Below are positions 37,389 through 46,067 of a DNA stretch of 64,000 nucleotides, piece by piece. Numbering within the stretch: position 1 is the first letter of the stretch; each line of letters opens with the position of its first letter. This DNA comes from Streptomyces sp. SID12488 (GTDB taxonomy: Bacteria > Actinomycetota > Actinomycetes > Streptomycetales > Streptomycetaceae). The stretch is from positions 620,001 through 684,000 of the forward strand of contig NZ_JAAGLT010000001.1 of NCBI RefSeq assembly GCF_010548275.1. Direction: 5' to 3'. The notes under the pieces are model-generated. The model was not told the DNA's origin and did no database searches. It saw nothing but the letters and a program-made list of their open reading frames with translations. The position numbers and the translations under genes were made by a program.

Positions 37389-38056
37389 CCTCGGGACTCT
37401 GGGAAATCGTCCTCAGGGGAGTCTGGGTCACCGTCCAACTCCTTCTGTTCAGCGCACTGTTGGGCGCAGTGGTCGCCTTCACGATCGGGATGGCGCGGAC
37501 CCACCGGCTGCGGTCGGTGCGCTTCCTCGCGGGCTGCTACACCGAGGTGTTCCGCGGGACCTCGGCACTCGTGATGATCTTCTGGGTGTACTTCGTGCTG
37601 CCACCCGCCTTCGGCTGGCAGCTGGTGCCGATGTGGGCGGGCACACTCGCGCTCGGGCTGACCTACGGGGCGTACGGCACGGAGATCGTGCGCGGCGCGC
37701 TGAACGCCGTCGACCCGGCGCAGCGCGAGGGCGGGGTCGCGCTCGGGTTCACGCCCTGGCAGCGGATGCGGCTGGTCCTGCTGCCGCAGGCGGTGCCGGA
37801 GATGATCCCCTCCTTCGGCAACCTGTTGATCGAGCTGCTCAAGGGCACCGCGCTGGTCTCCGTCATGGGCATGGGTGACCTGGCCTTCAGCGGCAATCTG
37901 GTGCGCCTCGCGCTGCAGCAGAGCGCGGAGATCTACTCGTACATCCTGGTCATCTACTTCCTGATCGCCTTCCTCCTCACCCGGCTCATGCGCGGGCTGG
38001 AGAAGCGGCTGAAGGAGCAACTGGCCGGGCAGCCGACGGGTGGTGGTGTCGCATGA
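37385..38056 (+). CDS. ehuC: EhuC-like polar amino-acid ABC permease
   Basis: A 223-residue HisM-type permease with five membrane segments. The family signature GTEIVRGALNAVDPAQREG (EAA-type loop) and TEVFRGTSALVMIFW near TM2 are clear. ATG 37385 overlaps the ehuB stop by four bases, and its stop overlaps the ehuD ATG. Confidence 0.9.
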   Translation: MTSGLWEIVLRGVWVTVQLLLFSALLGAVVAFTIGMARTHRLRSVRFLAGCYTEVFRGTSALVMIFWVYFVLPPAFGWQLVPMWAGTLALGLTYGAYGTEIVRGALNAVDPAQREGGVALGFTPWQRMRLVLLPQAVPEMIPSFGNLLIELLKGTALVSVMGMGDLAFSGNLVRLALQQSAEIYSYILVIYFLIAFLLTRLMRGLEKRLKEQLAGQPTGGGVA

Positions 38057-38703
38057 CGTGGGACTGGGGCGCCGTACGCGATTTCCTGCCGCACCTGTGG
38101 GACGGGCTGCTCGTCACCCTCCAGGCGCTGGGCCTCGGGTCGCTGATCTCGTTCACGCTCGGGCTGGTCTGGGCGCTGCTGATGCGGACGCCGACGCGCT
38201 GGGTGCGCTGGCCGGTCGGAGTGGTCACGGAGTTCGTGCGGGACACCCCGCTGCTCGTGCAGCTGTTCTTCCTCTTCTACGTGCTCCCCGAGTGGGGTAT
38301 CGGCGCCTCTGCGCTGACCACCGGTGTCGTCGCGATCGGGCTGCACTACTCGACGTACACGATGCAGGTCTACCGCGCCGGCATCGAGGCAGTGCCGCCG
38401 GGCCAGTGGGAGGCGGCCACGGCGCTCAGCCTGCCCGTGCGGCGCACCTGGACGGCGGTGATCCTGCCGCAGGCGTTGCGCCGGGTCGTGCCAGCGCTCG
38501 GCAACTACGTGATCGCGATGCTCAAGGACACACCGCTGCTGATGACGATCACCGTGCTGGACATGCTCGGTGAGGCGCGGCTCTTCTCCCAGGAGCACTT
38601 CCAGTTCACCGAGCCGCTGACCGTGATCGGTGTCGCCTTCGTCCTCATCTCCTTTCCCGCCTCCCTCCTCGTACGAGCTCTGGAGCGACGCCTTGCAAGT
38701 TGA
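38053..38703 (+). CDS. ehuD: EhuD-like polar amino-acid ABC permease
   Basis: A 216-residue HisM-type permease with the same organisation: TEFVRDTPLLVQLFFLFYV, then the EAA loop YRAGIEAVPPGQWEAA. It forms the heterodimer with EhuC. ATG at 38053 overlaps the previous stop (ATGA). Its end overlaps the start of the ATPase by 11 bases. Confidence 0.9.
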   Translation: MTWDWGAVRDFLPHLWDGLLVTLQALGLGSLISFTLGLVWALLMRTPTRWVRWPVGVVTEFVRDTPLLVQLFFLFYVLPEWGIGASALTTGVVAIGLHYSTYTMQVYRAGIEAVPPGQWEAATALSLPVRRTWTAVILPQALRRVVPALGNYVIAMLKDTPLLMTITVLDMLGEARLFSQEHFQFTEPLTVIGVAFVLISFPASLLVRALERRLAS

Positions 38704-39469
38704 TACCGCCAAAAGCCCTGTTGCCGGCACCCCTACGGAACTGGTCCGGCTGGACCAGGTCACCAAACGGTTCGGTGAGCAGACCGTTCTCGACCGGCTG
38801 AGCCTCTCCGTCGAGGCGGGGCGGCACGTCACGCTCATCGGTCCGTCCGGGTCCGGCAAGACGACGATCCTGCGGCTGCTGATGACTCTGGCCAAGCCCG
38901 ACGAGGGCACGATCACCGTCGACGGGGAGGCACTGTTCCCAGCCCCGGAGAAGCAGATCCGCGAGGTGCGGAAGAAGATCGGGATGGTGTTCCAGCACTT
39001 CAACCTCTTCCCGAACATGAGCGTGCTGCGCAACATCACCGAGGCGCCCGTCACCGTCCTCGGCCTGCCGAAGGACGAGGCGGAGGCGCGCGGGCGTGAG
39101 CTGTTGGAGCTGGTGGGCCTCGCGGACAAGGCCGACGAGCATCCGTCCCGGCTGTCGGGCGGGCAGCAGCAGCGGGTGGCGATCGCGCGGGCGCTGGCCA
39201 TGCGCCCGCAGGTGCTGCTACTCGACGAGGTGACCTCGGCGCTCGACCCCGAGCTGGTCGCGGGCGTCCTCGACGTGCTGCGGGACATCGCCCGCAGCAC
39301 CGACATCACGATGCTCTGCGTGACCCACGAGATGGGGTTCGCCCGGGACATCTCCGACCAAGTGCTGATGTTCGATTCTGGCCATGTGATCGAGTCCGGC
39401 CCACCGGAGCAGATCTTCGGCGATCCGGAGCGGGACAGAACGCGCGAATTCCTCAGCGCGGTGCTCTGA
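38693..39469 (+). CDS. ehuA: EhuA-like amino-acid ABC transporter ATPase
   Basis: A 258-residue polar-amino-acid ATPase: Walker A GPSGSGKTT, Q-loop MVFQHFNLFP, signature LSGGQQQRVAIARAL, Walker B VLLLDEVTSALD, H-loop CVTHEMGFA. TTG at 38693 is chosen because GGAG lies 10 bases upstream within ehuD; ATG codons farther inside would cut the first strand. It completes the ehuBCDA importer. Confidence 0.92.
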   Translation: MQVDTAKSPVAGTPTELVRLDQVTKRFGEQTVLDRLSLSVEAGRHVTLIGPSGSGKTTILRLLMTLAKPDEGTITVDGEALFPAPEKQIREVRKKIGMVFQHFNLFPNMSVLRNITEAPVTVLGLPKDEAEARGRELLELVGLADKADEHPSRLSGGQQQRVAIARALAMRPQVLLLDEVTSALDPELVAGVLDVLRDIARSTDITMLCVTHEMGFARDISDQVLMFDSGHVIESGPPEQIFGDPERDRTREFLSAVL

Positions 39470-39660
39470 CCGCGCCGGAGAGGGCATCACGGTAACTTCT
39501 ACATGTCATAGGCATATGCCAGATGACCAATGCCCCTGCTGAGAGGCCGGAGCCCGGCCGACAATCTCGTCAACGCCCCCTCCACGCAGACCCCTTGGCG
39601 GCTATCGTGGAGGGGATTGGCTGTCCGGATCACGGCTAAAAGCAAGCCAGGGGGAACACC

Positions 39661-40419
39661 GTGGCTCTCAAGCACGAGCCGACCGCGCCGCACCACTCCA
39701 CCCAGGACGCGCTGCGCGTCCTGGAGACAGTGGCACGGCACTCCGCCGGTGTCACCGACGCCGAAATCGCACGCCAGACCCACCTCGGCACGGACCTGCT
39801 CACCCCCCTCCTGCGGATGCTGCGCCGCGAGGGGTACGTCGAACAGGCCGCCGACGGTTCGTACGTCACCGGCACCGCCCTCAGCCGCCTCGGCGCCGCG
39901 CACGGCCATGACCAGGCCCTGCGCGCCCAGCTCCAGCACACCCTCGACCGGCTGCGCGACTCGGTGGGCGCGGCCGTCTACATGAGCCGGTACGTCGACG
40001 GCGAGATCCATGTCACCCAGTGCGCGGACAGCGCGGACACGCCCGCGGTCAACGAGTGGGTCGACTTCCGCTCGGCCGCGCACGCCAGCGCGATCGGCAA
40101 GAGCCTGCTGGGCCAGCTCGACCACAACAGCCGCCGTGACCATCTCGCCCGCCATAAGCTGGCCCGCCTCACCTCCCACACGATCACCAACGAGCGGCTC
40201 CTGCTCTCCCACCTGGAGACCCAGCCGCCCACGGCGCCGGTCCTGGACCTCCAGGAGTACGCGGTCGGCACGGTCTGCGCGGCGGTCCCGATCACGGCCG
40301 GCTCCACGGTCGGCTGCCTCGCCCTCTCCCTCCCGCTCCGGCACGCCCACCGCCTGCGCCAGGCGGCCGAGCGACTGAACCGGAGTGCGGGGCCGCTGCT
40401 GCTGTCGCTGGCCATCTAG
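39661..40419 (+). CDS. IclR-family transcriptional regulator
   Basis: A 252-residue IclR protein: N-terminal winged HTH (ALRVLETVARHSAGVTDAEIA ... LLRMLRREGYVEQ) and a C-terminal effector domain (SAAHASAIGKSLLGQL, AVGTVCAAVPI). GTG at 39661 has GGGGGAA upstream. It lies 191 bases after the importer operon in the same direction and may control it; no operator was recognised. Confidence 0.9.
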   Translation: MALKHEPTAPHHSTQDALRVLETVARHSAGVTDAEIARQTHLGTDLLTPLLRMLRREGYVEQAADGSYVTGTALSRLGAAHGHDQALRAQLQHTLDRLRDSVGAAVYMSRYVDGEIHVTQCADSADTPAVNEWVDFRSAAHASAIGKSLLGQLDHNSRRDHLARHKLARLTSHTITNERLLLSHLETQPPTAPVLDLQEYAVGTVCAAVPITAGSTVGCLALSLPLRHAHRLRQAAERLNRSAGPLLLSLAI

Positions 40420-40516
40420 CCCTCGATCGAGGCACGGCTGCCTGGTCCGGAGCACCCTCCCGGACCAGGTAGTATTTTTCTTGTCGCCAGCCGCGAGAGC
40501 GGTCGGCGAGAGTCAT

Positions 40517-40590
40517 GCGCCGCTAGCTCAGTTGGTTAGAGCAGCTGACTCTTAATCAGCGGGTCCGGGGTTCGAGTCCCTGGCGGCGCA
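40517..40590 (+). tRNA. tRNA-Lys(CTT), copy 2
   Basis: Identical to the copies at 29039 and 52065 over all 74 bases. It borders the island: the integrase remnant begins about 65 bases downstream. No CCA is encoded. Confidence 0.97.
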
Positions 40591-40598
40591 CAGTCTGC

Positions 40599-40638
40599 GA
40601 CCAAAGGCATTCTTCTCTCCGGAAGGGTGCCTTTGGTC
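40599..40638. terminator. Hairpin after tRNA-Lys copy 2
   Basis: Perfect 11-bp stem GACCAAAGGCA (40599-40609) with TGCCTTTGGTC (40628-40638), loop 18 nt. The right arm is followed by GTTTTC, closer to a classical U-tract terminator than the other hairpins here. Confidence 0.75.
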
Positions 40639-40654
40639 GTTTTCAGGGCCGGAT

Positions 40655-41030
40655 GCTAGCGACGGGCTACCGCCACCGTAGTCCGGCTGCACGGCGGGTG
40701 GTTGCGGAACGAGCGCGGCGGCGGTTTCCGCGGCCTGGCAGGCGATCTCCGGCAGCACCGATGTGTAGGTGTCGGCCGTGATCGTTGAGCGCTGCACGCA
40801 GCGGCGTGGATGCGTTGGACCGTTGCCAGACCGGTCGGCCGTGGAGTGGTAGCGGCACTGACCACGATGGCGTCGTACGCGGTCCGAATCTGGGCCGGCC
40901 GGAGCTTTTCCAGGGGGATGTCACCGAGCTGGGGCTTGAGGTAGCGCCGGATGAAACCCTCATACGAACGGCGAGTGTTGGCCGCCAGCTTGCGCTTGCC
41001 ACCCATCCACTCATCCAGCCACACCGTGCC
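40655..41030 (-). pseudogene. Collapsed tyrosine integrase
   Basis: The 5' part encodes the SAM-like core-binding domain of a phage/ICE tyrosine recombinase (VWLDEWMGGKRKLAANTRRS, then LKPQLGDIPLEKLRPAQI and ATVQRIHA). A one-base shift then leads to LRAALN, and the frame jumps directly to the typical integrase C-terminus STITADTYTSVLPEIACQAA near 40790. The catalytic domain with its Arg, His and Tyr residues is deleted and the N-terminal arm domain is missing. It points toward tRNA-Lys, the usual place of an integrase next to its attachment site. Confidence 0.85.
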
Positions 41031-41127
41031 ATCTCCCTGGCAATCGTGCGAAAATTCTAGCGCGCCTCATCACTCCGCAGGGTGCCTGCGCGTGTTCTAG
41101 CAACCCATCTTGAGCATCAACTGACCG

Positions 41128-42324
41128 TCATAGCAGGGTCTCTGGTTCGGGCTTGGGCGTCTTGGCTACGGCCTTCTTCGCCGCCTTCTTCCGCGGTGGT
41201 TGCGGCGGCTTCAATTCCGGCAGGAACTTCCCCAGTCGGGTCTTCATCGAGAGCTGTAGTCCATCTATGGCCCCGCCGGCCGCCAGAGCTGCCTCGGGAG
41301 CAAGGTCCAGGGCGTAGTGGCTCAGGGTGGCGGCGTCGGTGCCAATGACTCGCCAGAGACCCAGACGGTTAGGGGTCTCTGTCTCGGACAGGTCGGTGTC
41401 GAAGACATAGATCCAGGCCGGCGGGTTCTTAACCGGCTCGTGGTCGGGCTTTACCAAGCGCCAGGTGCCGTCCTCATAATCGGTCAGCTCCGGCTTGCCG
41501 AGGTGGCGCTGCCAGCTGTCCCAGACCGACCGCGGGATGGCGAAGATGCAGCCAGCCGAGGTGTCGTGGGCACCAAGCTGGAACTTGAACATCATCTGGT
41601 AGAAGGTGCGCTTGAACACGTTGGCGATGTTCGGCCCCTCGACCTTTTCGGCCAGCCACCATTGCTGTTGGCCGACCGCCTCGCCGAACCCGTCCCGATG
41701 CATGTGCAGGGCGCTGTTCAGGTTGGCCACAGCCTTGGCATATGTGCCGTGGAAGTCCATGGTCTGAATCTCGAAGATGCCGTACCGGCCGACGCTCAGG
41801 TTGCCCTGCTCGTCGGGCACCAGCTCGATCATGGTGGCGTCGAACGACAGCTCTGGCGAGCGTTCTGTCGATTGGATCCGTATCTCGCCACCGAGCTTGT
41901 TCTGGAAGTACACGATGGTCGGCAGGCCGGCAGCAACACGCTGCCGGACTTCCTCAGCAACGTCCTTCTGCGCGAGGACCGTGGCGGCTAAAACCGACAC
42001 GTCCGTGCCTTCGGCGAAGCCGAACAGACGGTGGGCCGCGTTATCAAGCATCGGGACGTCGAGGGCCCGGAACGGGCAGACCAGCCAATCCTGGTGCTCG
42101 CCATTGCTCGTGCTGCTGATGGCGCAGACACCCTTGGAGTTCTTCCGCTTTACGCACGGAGTGTGCTTGTTCGTCGCGTTCGTCAAGAACGGGCAGCGCT
42201 GATGCTCTTGATCGTCGAGACTCGCCGCTGTCTGAGCGACCACCGGATAGACCCGGTGGCCGAACCACTCCGCGATGAAGTTGTTGGGCTCTTTCTTCTG
42301 CTTTGGGCTAGTCCCCCCGGACAA
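41128..42324 (-). CDS. NotI-like type II restriction endonuclease
   Basis: A 398-residue protein. Four cysteines (Cys44 in RCPF, Cys57, Cys67 and Cys83 in LVCPFR) form the N-terminal metal-binding pattern of the NotI endonuclease family. A PD-(D/E)XK-like core follows with FEIQ (Glu185, Gln187; an ExQ form like that of BglII) and an Asp about 20 residues before it. The Lys/Pro-rich tail (PRKKAAKKAVAKTPKPE) is basic. TTG at 42324 starts immediately after the methyltransferase stop, with GGAGG 5 bases upstream. The target sequence is not known; a GC-rich 8-bp site like NotI's is a guess. Cells need the adjacent methylase for protection. Confidence 0.8.
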   Translation of the reverse strand: MSGGTSPKQKKEPNNFIAEWFGHRVYPVVAQTAASLDDQEHQRCPFLTNATNKHTPCVKRKNSKGVCAISSTSNGEHQDWLVCPFRALDVPMLDNAAHRLFGFAEGTDVSVLAATVLAQKDVAEEVRQRVAAGLPTIVYFQNKLGGEIRIQSTERSPELSFDATMIELVPDEQGNLSVGRYGIFEIQTMDFHGTYAKAVANLNSALHMHRDGFGEAVGQQQWWLAEKVEGPNIANVFKRTFYQMMFKFQLGAHDTSAGCIFAIPRSVWDSWQRHLGKPELTDYEDGTWRLVKPDHEPVKNPPAWIYVFDTDLSETETPNRLGLWRVIGTDAATLSHYALDLAPEAALAAGGAIDGLQLSMKTRLGKFLPELKPPQPPRKKAAKKAVAKTPKPEPETLL

Positions 42325-43341
42325 CTACTCCTCCGTCTTCCTCTTGCTCTTCGTCGTGGGTTTGGCTGGTTGTCTTGCCTTCACGACCTTGGCCACGTTG
42401 GCCGTCGCCGCTTGATGGAACGGCTCGTTCAGCTCGAAGCCGATGCCGAGCCGATCGTGCGCCGCCGCCACAGACAGCGACCGCCCCGTGCCACAGAACG
42501 GATCAAGCACGGTGCCGCCGGGCGGGCACGAACTGAGGATGCGAGGCGTGATCAGATCTTCCGGGAAGGTCGCCGAGTGACCGTCCGAGCCAGATCGAGC
42601 CATCGTCTTCACTACGTCCAGAGCGCCTGGCTCGACCTTGCTCATGTCGTAGTAGTACTTCGGGCGGCCTTCCTTGGCGCGCTTCACGAAGTGGAAAAAG
42701 TGCTCGTGGCCCAGTCGCAGTCGGTCCTTCTCGGGACGTGGCGGCACGTTCGGCTTGTGCCAGATGAGGTCGTTGCGCACGATCCACCGCTTGTCTTGCA
42801 TGGCGATGGCGAAGCGGGTAGGGACCAACAGCAGCTGCTTCTCCTGGCGATAGCCACCCATGGGAGTGCGGCGCCTGGATCGCGGGTTGTCGCCCAGACC
42901 CTGCCGACCGTCATGACGGATGCTGGACCAGCGGGCGAAGTAGGTGTCACCGATATTGATCCACATGCTGCCCTCAGCCTTGAGAGCAGCCGCGCCACGC
43001 TGCAAGATCTCGACGAGGTGAGCGATGTACCACTCGGGCAAGGGCTCCAGCCCAAGCACGCCACCGTGGGCGCGGTACCACTCGTAGGGCGGCACATCCA
43101 TCTGATCCCGCGACTCGTCCTCGGCTAGCCACTCCTTGAGGATGTCCTCGTTGTGCTCTTGCCCGTACGACCGCAAGCCCCAGTAGGGCGGAGAGGTGAT
43201 CAACAGATCGATGGACTCTGGCTCCAGCTTCTCCATCAGGTCGTAGGCATCGCCGTGCATCAGCTGCACTTGCCCGTCTCCCTCCGCCGGCTCATCCGCT
43301 GCGGGGGCTGACTCGTAGACCATCTCTAGCTGCTGAACCAC
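42325..43341 (-). CDS. DNA methyltransferase (N4-cytosine/N6-adenine type, beta class) of the R-M pair
   Basis: A 338-residue amino-methyltransferase. The catalytic motif TSPPYW (residues 49-54) comes before the SAM motif VLDPFCGTG (Asp280-Gly286), the beta-class order. The SPPY form favours N4-cytosine, DPPY being commoner for adenine. Starts at GTG 43341 or the in-frame ATG 43323. It is first in a two-gene operon with the endonuclease, so protection precedes cutting. Sequence around it is less GC-rich than the flanking chromosome, in line with recent transfer. Confidence 0.88.
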   Translation of the reverse strand: MVQQLEMVYESAPAADEPAEGDGQVQLMHGDAYDLMEKLEPESIDLLITSPPYWGLRSYGQEHNEDILKEWLAEDESRDQMDVPPYEWYRAHGGVLGLEPLPEWYIAHLVEILQRGAAALKAEGSMWINIGDTYFARWSSIRHDGRQGLGDNPRSRRRTPMGGYRQEKQLLLVPTRFAIAMQDKRWIVRNDLIWHKPNVPPRPEKDRLRLGHEHFFHFVKRAKEGRPKYYYDMSKVEPGALDVVKTMARSGSDGHSATFPEDLITPRILSSCPPGGTVLDPFCGTGRSLSVAAAHDRLGIGFELNEPFHQAATANVAKVVKARQPAKPTTKSKRKTEE

Positions 43342-43766
43342 AGGCGCAGCCTAGACGCTAGGTCTGACCGAAGCGAAGCTCACTGCCAATCGAGCATCGT
43401 TTGGGTAGTCGCTCCACATGCCAGCAACACACCGCCAGAGGTAGACGTACCCCACTGCCTGGTCTGTGGTGCAGTCCAGCTTGAAGTGTCTGTCATAGCA
43501 CGCTACCGAGGTGGAACTGACTAATTCCGAGTCAGCCGATCCATTCTTCTGCTAACTCTAGTGCGCGTGCATAGCAGTCGAGAAGGATACTAATTTGAAG
43601 CAACTGATGCCCACACCCGTTCAGTCCATAACGAATAGGACTCCTCCGGCATGCACCGCTTGCGCAACGTGTCAGCCGTGACGGAGAGGCATCCCCTGTC
43701 GGCAGTGAAGCTCACTCCCCAAGCTATTAGACTGCCTTGCAGCCCAACTGGAAAGAGGAAAATTCT
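43342..43766. other. Region upstream of the methyltransferase, no recognised gene
   Basis: About 425 bases of lower-GC sequence. A 73-codon minus frame (43590-43811) has no recognised similarity and overlaps the lsr2-like fragment; I do not call it. The methyltransferase promoter is expected here. Confidence 0.35.
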
Positions 43767-43968
43767 ATGGTCCAGCGCACCGTAACCGTCTTTCCTTAAG
43801 GTCGGCCGCAAGTCGGGCAGCGCGCCACGTCACCGTGGTCGCAGCAAGCCGGCTGACGGCCCGGATCCCATCAAGGTGGGCGAATGGGCTAAGAGCCAGG
43901 GCATTGTGGTCAATGCCCGCGGCCGAGTGCCGCGTGACGTGATCGAGAAGTACGAAGACAACCACTGA
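43767..43968 (+). pseudogene. Internally deleted lsr2-like gene
   Basis: ATG 43767 gives MVQRTVTVFP and stops at 43797, matching an Lsr2 N-terminus. The frame one base over (43798-43968) encodes 56 residues ending DPIKVGEWAKSQGIVVNARG, then RVPRDVIEKYEDNH, the Lsr2 DNA-binding domain with its NARGRVP (RGR AT-hook-like) segment. The N-terminal dimerisation domain is almost wholly gone and the frames do not match. Lsr2 is a nucleoid silencer of AT-rich foreign DNA. Translation of the C-terminal part alone seems unlikely because no good start exists. Confidence 0.78.
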
Positions 43969-44276
43969 TCGCGGGTTCGGTGGCCTGACCCGGAGTCGAA
44001 TCGATCCCGGCAGGCACCACCGATCGATCCATATACCAAGGTCCACAGACCTCTTGCACGGGTAGTCGCCGTTCGGTGATGCCTCTTTCCTCAGCACCGA
44101 GGTGCGAGCTAGACCAAGTAGGCGCACGCTGGAGGTAGGTCTCACTAATGCTCGAATCGGTTGCGAGAGAACCCGTTAGCAGATTCTCGGCTGTGGTTTG
44201 AGGCAGCAAGCACCGTGATGTCGAGTTCCGGTGATGACGAACTCTGGTCAACCACTCATCATGACTGGAGGTTGCC
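43969..44276. other. Intergenic region before the two-TM protein gene
   Basis: About 308 bases with no recognised gene. It should contain the promoter of the gene at 44277, which has GGAGG 5 bases before its GTG. Confidence 0.35.
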
Positions 44277-44852
44277 GTGAGTACAGCAACTGATAAACCT
44301 CTCAGCGGAGTTCAAGGGGAAGGCTTCGCCTCTCCTCTGGTGAAGTTCTTGAGGCGCCTGCACCTGCTGAGCAAAGAAACAGACAAGGTTACACTGCGTG
44401 GCACACCTCCAAGCTTGCAGGTGCTGACGTCCGGCGCACTCAGCGTAACCAAGCTCTGGACAGCGGCGGCAGCGGCCGGTGGGGCAACAACCTTCGCTAC
44501 TGCCTGGGCTGCCTTTGTGGGCGCAAGCGATTCAGTCAAGATTGCAGCCATTGCCAGCGCAGGGTTCCTACTGGGGACACTGGCGGTCGCGATCGCAATC
44601 ATCGTCAAAGCTGATGTCTCTAATCGAGCCGCAGCGACGAGTTCCAGAGTAAATGCGCGTGCTCTGGTTGCGGCTGAGTACCTGCGAATTATCGGTTCAC
44701 GCATAGACGAAGACACAGACGCACCCGCCAAGGAGACCAGCGAGGACGATCTCATCGCATCCCAAGACGTAGGCACGCTGTTCCATCAGGCGTTCATGCA
44801 GATGGAACAGCAGGTGCAGGATCAAATAGCCAATGCTCAGAGAACTCGCTGA
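44277..44852 (+). CDS. Two-TM membrane protein of the island, unknown function
   Basis: A 191-residue protein. Residues about 60-82 (WTAAAAAGGATTFATAWAAF) and 90-112 (IAAIASAGFLLGTLAVAIAI) are hydrophobic and probably form a hairpin in the membrane, with a 75-residue charged C-terminal part (AAEYLRIIGSRIDEDTD ... FMQMEQQVQDQIANAQ). GTG at 44277 has GGAGG upstream. It is the only intact gene besides the R-M pair in the island. A phage or defence accessory role is possible but not shown. Confidence 0.65.
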   Translation: MSTATDKPLSGVQGEGFASPLVKFLRRLHLLSKETDKVTLRGTPPSLQVLTSGALSVTKLWTAAAAAGGATTFATAWAAFVGASDSVKIAAIASAGFLLGTLAVAIAIIVKADVSNRAAATSSRVNARALVAAEYLRIIGSRIDEDTDAPAKETSEDDLIASQDVGTLFHQAFMQMEQQVQDQIANAQRTR

Positions 44853-44868
44853 ACCGGCCGAGTACTCA

Positions 44869-46067
44869 TCAAGCCAAACCATTGACCGTTGATTCCGCCT
44901 GTGCGTCCGTCCGCCCGGCCGACACCTGAAGCCCTCGTCCATCGGACGCGGGCTTCCCCTTGTTGATCGCCAGTTCCTCCGGCTCGTCGCCCACCGAGAT
45001 ACTGAGCTTGACGTCGCGTAGGCCCGCAACGCGTGCGCGCGTCGCCTGGCCGGTGTCGTAGGTCAGCGCAGTCACCTCGCGTCCCGAGTTTGCGAGGTTC
45101 GGCGGAGGCGCCGACGGCGCTGTGATGAAGGCGGTCACTCCGACCGTTTCGGTGAAGTCGTCCAGCCGGATGTGTACGTGCTCGGTGAGCCGTCCACGAG
45201 CATGATCGGACGCCACTGGCCCGCCTCGGAGGCGGATGATCAGGCGAGTGTTATCGCGCACCACGGGCTCAGACACCACGTGCCAGAACGAACCGGTCGT
45301 GTCGAGAACTCGTGCGATGCCAATCGGCGAGCCGTCGTCGAAGCGGGCCTCTACGACCTGTTCCTGTGCCTCAGCGCCGGCCCACAGCGACCCCAGGTTG
45401 ATGTACCGGTGGTTCAGGACGATCGCACGCAGCTTCGGTGGCGGCGCGGAAGAGGTGGCGGAGGCGCTGTCACTACGTTGATACGGACCGGCACCAGCAC
45501 TATGAGATCGTCAACCATGATCCGGAACCGGTCACTGCGGAGGCCAGACGCATCGTGCGCCGACAGAGCCCGGACTCGAAGCCGCAGCCTCACCGCCGAG
45601 ACGTCGCGACATGGCCGCGGCTCGACCACCTGTCAGAAGTCTCCGCAGTGCTTCAGTACCCATGCGTAACGGATGGTCGAGTAGTCGCTGAGCCTCACCG
45701 TGATGATCTGGTCACGCGGCGTCTCGCCGATGGCGACGGACCCGAAATCCACCGCCGCAGGATCGAGCACGATGACTCGCGTCGACGGAGTTGGCGGTGG
45801 AGTCGGCTCGCGGTACTGCTCACGCTTGGCGTTACGTTCCGCGCCGCGGTCGAGATCGTAGGCAGCCCGGTTGCCTGGGTCCCTCAGCGTTTCGTACGCC
45901 AGATTGAGCAGGACCATCTCCTCGTGGGCCGCCGCCGCGTCCTCGGACGGGCGGCCGTCAGGGTGGGTCTGCCGCATACGGGTGCGGAATGCCTTGCGGA
46001 TGGCGGCCAGATCCGCGTCGTTCGGAACCCCCAGCACGGCGGACAAATCGATGGACGCGGTGTTCAT
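44869..46067 (-). pseudogene. Broken DnaJ-domain protein with tandem beta-sandwich repeats
   Basis: The 5' part (45633-46067) encodes a J domain (VLGVPNDADLAAIRKAFRTR, then HPDGR and LAYETLRDPGNRAAYDLD), a Pro-rich linker and a beta domain starting VIVLDPAAVDFGSV. An in-frame TGA at 45633-45635 interrupts KHCGDF*QVVEP. The same frame continues to about 45430; then one frame over an open frame encodes a homologous second beta domain (AIVLNHRYINLGSL ... GSFWHVVSEP) and a C-terminal region to 44869. The repeat shows that the stop replaces a Trp (GDF*QVV against GSFWHVV). So the gene has one nonsense mutation and one frameshift. Confidence 0.82.

Noticed and set aside
43590-43811. A 73-codon minus-strand frame upstream of the methyltransferase
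   Set aside because: It overlaps the lsr2-like fragment on the other strand, has no recognisable motif and no ribosome site.
43798-43968. Programmed frameshift producing a complete Lsr2
   Set aside because: The dimerisation domain is absent from the DNA, so no frameshift could restore a full-length protein.
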